A stretch of DNA of 64,000 nt from Gordius sp. MW1. Lineage: Eukaryota; Nematomorpha; Gordioida; Gordea; Gordiidae. Positions 25,701 through 37,700 of this stretch are shown piece by piece. The translations under genes and the position numbers were made by a program. Positions within the stretch are counted from its first letter, which is position 1, and every line of letters begins with the position of its first letter. Location of the stretch: positions 7,942,501-8,006,500 of the forward strand of contig OZ038528.1 in assembly GCA_964036665.1 (NCBI GenBank), written 5' to 3'. Under the pieces are notes generated by a model, which ran no database searches, was not told the origin of the DNA, and was given only the letters and a program-made list of their open reading frames with translations.

Positions 25701-28700
25701 GGATCCCCACGGACCGAAACCCGGCCGACAACCCATCAAGATCTTGGGCGCCCGTAACCCCGGACACGGAACAACTCAACACCGACATCGATTATATCCT
25801 ACAAAACGGGCTACCAGACGACACAGATATTGACCTTGCCTTTTGGGAAAACGAAATACCGGTCGAAACAGTTAATCTAGAACCCTAGCAAACCCTTGCG
25901 CAACATGCGTATATAAACGCCTGCATGCCCTCCGGGTGTCACTTGTTTGATCTCCTGCGTAACACCCTCCTTACCTTTTTCGCCCACGACTTGTCCCAAG
26001 CCTTTATATGTTAGAAGAGGGGGGAAATGAAGGTTTAAGTATAAAAAAGTGTTATTGTATTAAACTTAACAAACAGCAAGCAGTTTTGTTCCATTATTAG
26101 CAAAAGAATAAAAATATAACATTTATTTTCGCCCAATTCTTAAGATAAAATACGACTGATGTTTTTAACATAACCTTGTTTAATTAGAAAATAAATACTG
26201 GCTGCGATAATTTATTTGGTTTACCATTAAAATGCGATTGTACACCTACACGCGCACCACTGTGAACACTAGTAACATCATTAATAGCTAGACCTTTTTT
26301 AAGTTTATAATTGCTGTTTCAATACTAGTTTTTTGGGAGAATTACATCTTATATAAAAATTCATTACTGTTAGGCTGTATAAAATAAATGTTTTTAGCTC
26401 ATAGTCAATCTCAATAGTATGGCGGAGGGTGATAGCAACGACAAAAACGAGCAAAAAACTGCAGGGAAAGGGGATGGGTCTGGTAAAGGAGTCGCTGCTA
26501 GAGCATCAACTTTTAAAAGCCGTCCCCGCGTTACTAATCGCGTGGCCCAAGGTCCGTCATCAAATTTATTGGCCGATAGAAGGATAGTTATCGAGAAAGA
26601 ACTTTCTCGTCTCCGTTCTGGTTCTGGTTCAACTACCACTTTTTTAGATCGAACCGAATGCCTGCAATTGTTCAAACATTTTTCCACTCGAGAACTTAAA
26701 GCTAACCCACCCCTCTCGATCCCATATACCCACGCGCAAGCTATAAGCTATGCCGAATTTTTTGGATCTCATTTCATAACGCCCGAAGATAAGGGATGGC
26801 CTGAGTAATACTCTATATTGCATTTTAATTGCTATGCAATTTATGGGCTCGTTTTTTGGTGTCCGTCCGTCCGTTGTCCGTTACCCTCCCTATCTATTTG
26901 CATTGGGTATATTAGGTTATCGCTTTTTTAAATTAATGCATGAGAAAGAGGTGCCCCACCCCTCATCTCTATCTCCCTCGGTGTGTTATATATAAGATTT
27001 GTTAAATTATCTATTATATAATAAACATAAAAAAAAGTTGTTTACTTTTAATTGCTATGCAATTTAACTAGTTATATAATAAACATAAATAAAAGTTGTT
27101 TACTTTTAATTGCTATGAAATTTATCTAGTTTTTGTTATATAATAAACATAGATAAAAGTTGTTTACTTTTAATGCTATGCAATTTAACTAGTTATATAA
27201 TGAACATAAATAAAAGTTGTTTACTTTTTAATTGCTATGCAATTTAACTAGTTTTGGGGTTAGAATCCCGGAGTTTTTTTGACTCTTATGATTGTTCTTG
27301 TTACTATCATTGATAATAAGAATTTTTGGCCGTCCGCTGGCTGCTGACCAATGAAAAAAATGACCATTGGCCAAAATGTGAATCGAAATTATTTTTTTCG
27401 TTTTTTTTTGACTATTATGTCCTGTTTCTACCATTGCTATTATGACTTTTTGGCCGTCCGCTGGCTGCTGACCAATGTTATATAATAAACATAAATAAAA
27501 GTTGTTTACTTTTAATTGCTATGCAATTTAACTAGTTTTTGGGTTAGAATCCCGGAGTTTTTTTTTGACTCTTATGATTGTTCTTGTTACTATCATTGAT
27601 AATAAGACTTTTTGGCCGTCCGTTGGCTGCTGACCAATGAAAAAAATGACCATTGGCCAAAATGTGAATCCGAGTTTATTTTTTCGTTTTTTTTTTTGAC
27701 TATTATGATTGTTCCTGTTACTACCATTGCTTTTATGACTTTTTGGTCGTCCGCTGGCTCCTGACCGATGGAAAAAATGACCATTGGCCAAAATGTGAAT
27801 CGAAATTATTTTTTTCGTTTTTTTTGACTATTATGATTGTTCCTGTTCCTACCATTGCTATTATGACTTTTTTGCCGTCCGCTGGCTGCTGACCAATGGA
27901 ATAAAATGACCATTGGCCAAAATGTGATTTGAAAACTTTTTTTTGTTTTTTTTTTTGACTATTATGAATTTATATCCACTTTTACCGTGTCCTGGCTGCT
28001 GACCAATGGAAAAAAATGACCATTGGCCAAAATGTGATTCGAAAATTTTCTTTTCGTTTTTTTTACTCTTATGAATTTATATCCACTTTTACCGTGTGCT
28101 GGCTGCTGACCAATGGAAAAAAATGACCATTGGCCAAAGTGAGCATCAAAAATTTTTTTCCCGTTTTTTTGGCTATCATTGACTTATAGAGTATCTGTTG
28201 GTACTGACCAATAGAGAAAAAGTGACCATTGGCCAAATTTTTGATTTTTTTAATCAAAAATTGTTCAAATTCAACAAAAAATTTCTCCCAACAATTCTGC
28301 AAATTCTTAACATTGTGTTGTTTTATAATATAATGTTTGTTAGACCCATAATCACTAAAGGCCATAAAAACTAATGTAATACGCAACTAGATGCAAACAC
28401 TAAATCTAACCCTAACCCTTGCCTATATTACATTTTGCCTTTATTACATTTTGCTTATAATGGAAAATTTGTATAAATAATTAATTAATCATTAGGCATT
28501 GAATACCCCCCTATAGGCATTCTCGCCCCTTCCCACCTTTCTCGCCCATAAATTGCATAGCAAATATGATACATTTATACGAAGTACAGATGAGTCGTCC
28601 CCCCTTCCCTTCCCCTCTTCCCTTCCCTTCTCCCCCTTCCCACGAGGGCCAAAGGCCCGAGTTTTTGAAAAGATGACGATTTTTGTTATAAGGAATTAGT

Positions 28701-31700
28701 TACTCATCAATGGCCTTTACTAGTCAATTTTATGGTTTATCTTAATTTTTCGACATTCTTTAACAATGATATTATAACTGACGCTAATTATACCTCTTTA
28801 TAAGTGTTTAAATTTATCGGCATGTGACTTGATATGTCAGACACTCATAATATAGCTTTGCGATTTATTACTTTATTAAGTCAAATTATGTTATCAAGAT
28901 TATGTTTATCATAAAATATCAATGTCATTTAAATATTTTTGATGCTTCTCGTAGACTGGCTCCATTACTCAATGAAAATCAAGGTATAAATCCTGATTCT
29001 AATGACCCTAAAATTTTGAAACAGCATCCTCTTCCTTGGAACGCACCAGTGTGTTCTGAATTTGGAAAAATTGATTGCCGTGTTGCCAATTGCTATCAAG
29101 ATGTGGCCAAGGAGCTGAGTGACAAAATAGAGGGCTATCAGAATGACTTGCACAAAAGCAAAATTAAAGAGATGGATCCAGATCTATCTAAAGTATCGTC
29201 TTTTTAAAATTAGAGTTTTAGAATCAATTATACATAAAATTAAAATTTTTCCTTTTCACCTTTGAATCGTATGTTTAGAAGGCTATGATTTTTGCAATCA
29301 TGGTTAAGTAATTGTATCATTTTTTATATTTAAGATATTGTTGAGCTATATCGATACAATGTATGAACCCACAGAGGATGAAGTTGGTCAAAGAATATTA
29401 ACCGCTTTAAAAATGGTATATTTAATACTTTTTACTCACATTTCTGATCCTTAACTACAATTTTTAGCCATCAATTAATATTTTGTCCTTCGTTTGTTGT
29501 TTGTTAATTGCCGACAATATAATCTGTTTATATTCTATTCTAATGGGACACCGGCTAATATGATCACTAAGGTTGTTAATTTAAATTAGACTTAGGCATG
29601 TTTATTTTTATAAATAAAGTTTTTGTTGAGGTCTGATGAAAGGTTGTGTATCCAAATGGATTAAATATTATTTTATTTATGTCGACCAAAGCTTTGTAGC
29701 CAAAACAAATTGATAATGATATTCTTAAATCTAAACCAAATTATAAAACTCGTCAGGTTGTTTATGCTCTCGTAAATTACTGAACTTTGGCTTCAATGTA
29801 AGGGGAATTTTTAACTGCTTATTTACATTGAGCTTTTAATAATATAACTTTTATTTAAATCTCAAATAGGCTTTACCAGTTTTGAAGTTTTTTAAACTTT
29901 AAAATGCTGTGTTACTAATTTATTTTTACATAATAATTTTTCTACCATTTAGGGTAACGAAAAAAATTGGGCGTTGTATAACATGGCATCTTTGTATTGG
30001 CGAACGATTGGAAACGTGACACAAGCTTTGGAATGTCTGCACCGTTCATTTTATTATTGCCCACAAAAATATACCATCGTCCCTTTGTTGAATTCGGCAT
30101 CGCTCTTTGCAACCAGCTTAAAAGCTTACAAACAGAGCCTGATCCTTCTACGGGAAGCTTACTCTCTCGACAATCTCGATGTAATAATATAGGCAGCCAT
30201 TTTTATAGAGGTGTATCCTATGATTGGTACTATTGATGATTCAAAATTCTGGCCACATTTAACTTAATTATAGCTAAGTCTTTTGAACAAAATTTTAAAA
30301 GATTAAATTTTTACTCAGTAGATGCTACAATATTAGATTGAATTCCGTTATTACCATCTCTTTTTCGTCTACAATATAATTTTTGTATAACTTATAAGAT
30401 ATCTTGATATTAAATGCCATTTTTAATTAATTACACAGGTCTACAAATATTACTTTGTGATTGTATCCCGTGATCTAACAAATAATTCTGAAGGAGAATT
30501 TTACGCTGAACAATAATACGCTTTTAGTCGCCCATATTGTGATAAATGAGGCTAAAGGTGCAAAAAATGGCTTTTTTAACGTTATTTTAGGCTGTATTCC
30601 CACCCCATTTTAAATTTATATTTAATAATATTTATTAATTCTATAGACCATTAATTGGTCTATATGATCACGATTTTATTTTTTTTCATTACTCTCAGTT
30701 TTATCCGTGTTTATATGAACCCCGTCCCCGCATTAAAATTCCTCTCACTTTACATAGTGCATTATTATACATATTCCTTATATGTTTACTAAGATATCAA
30801 ACTCACCCTTTACTTACTGTCTTTTCATCTCTTCCATTCCCGGCCCCTTCTTGTCTGCTTGGCGAGATATGGAAGCGAACGAGAAGCGAGGGGAGAATGT
30901 GTTAAAAACATTGCATAAGCGCTATATACTCTAATGTACTCTGTTTTCTCCGACACAGTGGGAGGAATTTTAATGCGGGGAGGGGGTTCAGATAAATGAT
31001 GATAACACTAAGATTAATGGTAAGAAAAATATATTTTGATCTTAGAGACCAATTATGTAACTATTATTAATTACATATTTTGGGAATATAGTCTCAAACA
31101 TTCAAAAGGCCATTTTTGCACCTATCATAAAATTTATACGACTAGGGATAAAACTAAAAACATATTTATTGTTCGGAGTAAAATTCTCTTTCAGAAATAT
31201 TTGGCAGATTGCGGGATCTTTTTCTTGTAAACCTGATGATTTGAATCGTTGAAAATGTCCTGACTCAATTTTTATTAACTATTGCAATCTAAAATTTGTC
31301 TCTACTTTAGCTGCGCGCCCATTATTTTCTCAACATTTATTAATCTTATAAGTTTAGCAACCATAAACAAAATCATTTGTGAACTCTCCCCTTAAAGCTA
31401 AACTCTCTTCTCAAAATGCTTAAAAATGGCTTATAGTCCATAAAAATAATGTAGAACCAAGTTTATTCGCTAATTTAAGATTTGTTATTATCGCTAATTA
31501 TTGTTATATACTAAATATCCCTTACAGCCGACGATAACTATGCTCATGGGTCACCTCCTCTACTTGACGGGGAATTTGACAGGGGCTGAACACTTTTACA
31601 AAGAAACACTTTTGTTAGATGCACCCACGGATGCTCCCCACTCCATAAATAAAGAAGCTTTGGTGGGCTATGAATTGGTTGGGTGTCGTCTAGCTTTCCC

Positions 31701-34700
31701 CGATAAATACACCGATGTTATGAGAATCAAGGAAAACGAATTGAAGGTGCTTTTTACCATATTTTGCTACACTTAAAATATTGTTTAATTTTTCCATCTT
31801 TTCTCTTTATCAACTTGCAATTATTTTGACCAATTGCCAAATAAAATTTATTAACGACCATATGTATACTATTTGTAATTTATGGATATTTTAACAGACT
31901 TATTACCTTTAATTGTTATAATATTTTGTAAATTTAAGATGCACTACAAAAGAACTGATAGAATGGATCCGTATGGGGCTGATTACGACGACTTAAATGA
32001 TAAGTCATATCTTATAACCTTCGAGACCTTTAATTTGACGGGTGACACCAACGAAGAAAGCCTGTTAGATGATGTCAAAGATATTTCGGGGCGACAAGAA
32101 AGTAACACTTTCATTCGTGCAATATTCATTACAGATTTTTATTTTAACATAAAACCAGAACCAATAGATTTTTTTCAATTTTACGTAACTCAACTTAAAT
32201 TTATCAAGCGCATAAATCGATTGGCATGCACTCAACCCTTCCTCCTACGACCAGCGACATCATCAATTTAGATAACTTGAAAAGGATCAACCAAGTATTA
32301 ATTAATTTCTCGTTTAAAAGTTTCTTATAAATGCTTATAATAGCTTTAAACATTTCTACAAACCATGGTTTTATATCTAAAATGATTTATGTTTAGAATT
32401 TGGATTCCAGCCATATGAAAAGCAGCCATTCCTTAGAGCTTATAGGTAAATACTATTTTGGAATTTGCTCGATAGATTTGATTTGATTTTATATAAGATC
32501 CCAGAAACTTGGAAGGTGTCCCATATTTTAAAACACCCAGCATCGATGAATATGACGAAGATTGCTTGGAGGCTGTCGCCATAGATTTCACAAATGTCCC
32601 TAGCACCTGGATATCGCTACCATCCAAATACTTTACCAACGGGTAAGAGAGTTTTTTATGCTTTTAAACAAATAAATTAAGTTTTATGTGGCTAAATAAT
32701 TTCAACTTGTTGATTCTTTTGAATTTAAAAATGTGCATTTAGGTAACAGCGATTAAAAATAGCCACAATACCCTACATTTGGCCTCGTAAAAGCATTTAT
32801 AGGGACATTCCATGTCAAATCGATCATAAAAAGGCGTTTTTCGGCCGACCCCCTCAGAATTTTATAAAATTTGGTGGAAATGTTAAAACTAGTAAAATTA
32901 TTAATTTCCGAAAATTTTAGCTCATTTGGGCCACTACCTTTCGAGTTATGGGCGCTCAAAGGTCGAAAATCGGCCATTTAAAAAATCGGGTTGTGACGCT
33001 ATATTCAATAAAATTCATAAGTTATTGGCCCCCAAATCATAGAATCTTGTTGTAGTAATAGGTAAGACCTATCTTCATAGAAAAAAAATTTAAAAATTTT
33101 TTTTTGTCGATTGGTCATCTCATAATGGTCGAAATGGCCAAAATGGCATAATTACTGTTGAACCCTCTCAAATCGTTTCAAATTTGAGACAAATGTTTTA
33201 TACTACCTATTAATCAAATTAAATAAAAGAGAAAGTTGGGCGGCCATCTTGAAGTGGTCATAAATTGCTAGAAATGGTATTTTATTTATTTGGCGCCAAA
33301 ATGGATCTCTAAATATGTTTTTTTGCTCATTTAGCCTTCATATAATTTTAATATATCTATGATGCAAATATTTTTGCTATAAATTAACACCCCCCCCCCC
33401 CCCACCCGCCATATTCCCTATCAATTACAATCAATATAGCGAGTGATTATTCTTCCCCGAATATGCTATAAATTAAAAAAAATTAAAAATAAACAGGTTT
33501 GTAAAATAGCCTAAAATAATTTACTTCAATATAGTTGTAGATACAAGTAGATATTTATTGATTTTTATTCGACATGTAATAATAAATATTTATAATAAAA
33601 GTATGACAGAGTGCATGTTTTCAAGAGCCTATAAAAAATTAATTTATCATTATTTAAAGTATATTTTACTTAAGGCAATAAGTTGTGTTGTCGCTTCAAG
33701 CATTTCCCTTTTAGATAAGGTATAAGTTCTTCCGGTTGTGGTTAAAGGTGATACGATTGTTAATATATCCAATTTATTGAGAGATAATTTGTGACATTTA
33801 TTTGGGAAAGCAAAAGAGTTTGACGGCCCGCATGGATGAAGCAAACTAACTATTATCTTTTCATCCTCATAATTTTTATCTATAACCAGGGCTAACCACC
33901 ATTTGGAATCGAATGAACAAGTAACATATCCATTTAGGCTTTTAATATCAACCTCATCAGCTATAATTTGTATTAGTTCCCATTTATTTATTATAGAATT
34001 GGAATATTGTTTAGTAAGTATAGTGAATTTATCGATGGGAACAACACAATGTAATTTCTGTGTTCCTAAAATAGGTTTTGCTTTGTTGAATCTTGCTAAC
34101 ATTGATAACTCTTCGGTTTTGTACTCTTCATTTGTCATGTAACCGAACTCAATTCCGGTAATATTTGATTTGGCCCATTCATATAACTCTATCGGTTTTG
34201 TTATTTGGTCCTTGTAAGGCCTTTGAAGACTAGCTTTGGAAGCTAATCGTTTTACTGTGCCAGCTGCCCCATCACACGCACTTTTGCCATGCGAAGTGGC
34301 AAAATAATGCCATTCCGCTTGAATTCCATAATCCACTTGGTGATGACAAAGGTTGATAAAATTTTTTTTATTTTTATATTGCGCAGCCGATCCATCCGAA
34401 AAATAAATTATTTTTTGAGGGGCAAATGGGAGCTTTTGAACTAAAAATTTTATTAACATTTTTTGGAAAAAGTAGTAACTAACCGTATTATGAATTAAAC
34501 ATTCGGAGATCATGATAAATGTTAAACAACTTAAGGTAGCCCCTTCATTGAAATAAACTACAAATGGGTGAAGGTGGCTTGGGCATTTGTCCAATGATAG
34601 CTTTGCGAAGCATCTTGCACAATAAAATTATAATTTTCGGAAAAATCATTTATTATAATTATTTCATGAGGTTTTAAATTCATTTTTACACTTTTAAAAT

Positions 34701-37700
34701 AAAGAGATTGTTGGTCAGCTATAAAAGAATGGTACAAGAGTTTTTCTAATTTTTCGCTAAAAATATCCAAGAATTCCTCAGTGCGTTTGATGATTGTTTC
34801 AATAGTGGTGCGATCCACTGTTAACCATTGTTTATATGTTATATATTCTATGTCATTTAATTCAAATATTTGTAATATGCGATCTTTTATTTTTCCAGTC
34901 CCTGGACAATAATTACACTCCCCTAAGTAGCATATTGGTAAGGGAGGGTTGCATATTATTTTGGCTAAAATATCTTTATATGTTGTTAAAGGATATTTAT
35001 CGCCCTTTGTAAATGATTCGAGATTAGAACCTATTATCATTAATTTAACATTTTGGTGATATTGGCAAACGCATACGTTATGTGTGCCACTAGCTCCTGC
35101 CAATATACAATATTTAGGTCGTAAGTCGGCAAATTTAGAAATTCCTATCTTTATATTGGGATTTAACTCTTTAAAGTTAATATATATTTCATTAATATTA
35201 AACAAAACTAACCGTTTTTGCATGTGAATTTTATTACCGTCAACATTCATAGATACAAAATCCTTTTTGCCACCCATTACACGCGATATTTCATCACTAC
35301 AATAGAAATCTTTTACAAAATTAACGGTTCCCTCACTCAAGGTTTTCCCGAGCTTTAGGTTCGGAGTGGACAAGATTCCTTTATCCTTTTTTAGTTTTTT
35401 GGCAAGCTTAGCCATATAATAAGTTACGGAAAAATAATCTTTAATTTTTTTTGCTGTCCAACTATCTGGCAACAAGGTTAAAAGCCTGTATTTATCACTT
35501 TTATTTAGAAGAGAAAAATTTTCCTTCATACCCTTGAGAATCTCCAAGTCTTGATCAGCGATTTCACTGTCTAAATCGACATTTAATGTGGATGCGATAG
35601 CATTTGATATATTAGCTAATTTTTTTTGGGGGTACCGTTTTTCTTGTAATCTTTTTATCTTGATCGGTGAAACTCCAATTAGTGGTATTGATTCGTTAAG
35701 GGCTTCTATCCTTGTACTATCATGTTCCATAGGAATGTTTTCCTCGGGAGAGTGAGGTTCCATAATAGATAATTGTTCAGGTTGATGGTTAGCCCGAGCT
35801 TTTAGAAGTTTGCGACAAGGAGTACATATTTTATAATCTGGGTTCAAGTTCATCCATGCACTTACTTTACGAATCCCTTTCACTTTTTTACCATGTATAC
35901 CCAACGGATTACAACACCTACTTCGGTACTTTATTGCTTCCATTATTAGGGAATAAGGTTGAGATATAAATATATGCAAAATTTCGAACGTGGAGGGAAA
36001 AATTAGTTGATAGTAAAATAAGACGATAAAATAATTTTTTAAAAATAATTTGACAGCACTTTAAATTCGCGCTAAAGGATCATAAAATTTAATTCGTATA
36101 CGCCCCAAAAAAATAAATCAGTGTTGACAAAGCATTTTTATAGCCTATTCGATAATCCTGACGTTTTTATTAATTGCTATGCAATTTATTTAAATAATAT
36201 TTTTATAGCTATTTTACGAGCCTGTTTTTCACATAAATATTTATTATTACATATGTCGAATAGAAATCAATAAATATATACTTGTACCTACAACTATATT
36301 CAAGTAAATTATTTTAGGCCATTTTACAGCTGTTTCTAATTAAAAAAAATTAAATTTATAGCATTCCGGGAAAATTAATCATACGCTATTTTGATTGTAA
36401 TCGATAGGGAGAATATGGGGGGGGGGGGGTTGGGGTGATAATTTATAGCAAAAATATTTGCATCATAGATATAAATAATATGAATACTGAATGAGCAAAA
36501 AAAACATTTTTAGAGATTCATTTTGGCGCCAAATAATAAAATAACCCTTTTAACAATTTATGACCACTTCAAGATGGCCGCCCAACTTTTTCTTTTATTT
36601 AATTTGATTAATAGGTTGTATAAAACATTTGTCTCAAATTTGAAACGGTTTGAGAGGGTTCAACAGTAGTTATGCCATATTGGCCATTTCAGCCATTATG
36701 AGATGACCAATCGACAAAAAAATTTTTTTTTATTTTTTTTCTATGAAGATAGGTCTTACCTATTACTACAACAAGATTCTATGATTTGGGGGCCAATAAC
36801 TTATAAATTTTATTGAATATAGCGTCACAACCCGATTTTTTTAATGGCCGATTTTCGACTTTTTAGCGCCCACAACTCAAAAAGTAGTGGCCCAAATGAG
36901 CTAAAATTTTCAGTTTCACTAGTTTTAACATTTCCACCAAATTTTATAAAATTCTGAGGGGGTCGGCCGAAAACGTGGCGATTTGACATGGAATGTCCCT
37001 ATTAATCGTTTATTTTATCAAAGTCTTTATTTTTGTATTTATATTGTAATTTCAGGATTTTAATGCAAAGTGATGTCGACGCCTTGACCACTAGTTTAAG
37101 CGGAGCCAATACTGAGCCCTTTTGCAAATTATCCCAAAGTTCCCTGATCACGAGGGAAATGGACGAAGAGATATTTAAGCCATTGGCCAATGTGTATACG
37201 CAAATTGCTTTTCAAAGTGAGAAAATTAATGGTCTCGAACCATCGAATTTGGCCGAAACCGGCTTGTTAACTGTCCTTAAAAAACATCTCAAATCCACGC
37301 AAAAGTTTAAAGAGGCAAATTTGGATATTTTGGGTCATAGTCTAGATGCTTTAATCAAATCCAATCCAGATTCATATTGGATTTCTACCACCCTTGCAGC
37401 ACTATATTGGAGGATTAAGGGGAATGTAACCGAAGCTATTCGTTGTTTGGACGAATCGTTAAGACACACCCCTCCACCTAATAGGGTTACGCTCAATCGC
37501 TTATTGTTTTGCTAAATTTGAAAATTTTTATTATTTATTATATAAATAATTATTTTATAATCTTATTAATCATATCTAATCTAGAGATAATCAATTATTA
37601 AGTAAAGATAAAGATAGTATAATGATATATTATAGATTAGGAGAAGTAATAACTAGGGCCGGGGTGGGGAATCTAATACACAAAGGATAATTATAAGATC

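Larger units (their letters stand above)
20311..25966. repeat. Giant near-perfect palindrome (2 x 2.78 kb arms, 101 bp spacer)
   Basis: Bases 20311-23085 and 23187-25966 are inverted copies. The outer ends begin GGTGTTACGCAGGAGATC on the left, with its reverse complement on the right. The inner ends are TAAAGGCTTGGGACAAGTCG and its complement. Whole blocks of several hundred bases agree with only scattered differences. The spacer 23086-23186 is AT-rich and unlike the arms. Confidence 0.9.
26805..28954. other. TTC17 intron 10, mostly minisatellite
   Basis: The intron holds the two interlocked tandem arrays described separately, a C/T-rich patch at about 28590-28650, and otherwise AT-rich sequence. 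No exon is missing from the TTC17 model here, because exons 10 and 11 join in phase (GA|A). Confidence 0.6.
32802..36999 (-). mobile_element. 4.2 kb DNA transposon with long terminal inverted repeats and TA duplication
   Basis: The ends read GGGACATTCCATGTCAAAT inward at 32802, with the complement finishing at 36999, flanked on both sides by TA (32800-32801 and 37000-37001). The inverted repeats run about 790 bp (32802-33593 and 36231-36999), each with a long C or G run (about 33388-33406 and 36416-36430). Between them two overlapping minus-strand frames encode one transposase-like protein. The element makes up nearly all of TTC17 intron 17. It is a plain class II element. The superfamily was not recognised: a TA duplication is shared by Tc1/mariner-like and some other groups, but the protein does not look like a mariner transposase. 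Confidence 0.85.

Noticed and set aside
20311-25966. Reading the palindrome as one DIRS-1 element with inverted terminal repeats
   Set aside because: DIRS-1 inverted repeats are short and flank one set of ORFs; here the entire coding region is duplicated in inverted form.
27528-27791. Minus-strand frame with repeated MANGHFFH-like peptides
   Set aside because: Product of the hairpin minisatellite; frames shift between units.
28400-28420. CTAACCCTAACCC, telomere-like
   Set aside because: Only two repeat units within ordinary intron sequence; no longer array.
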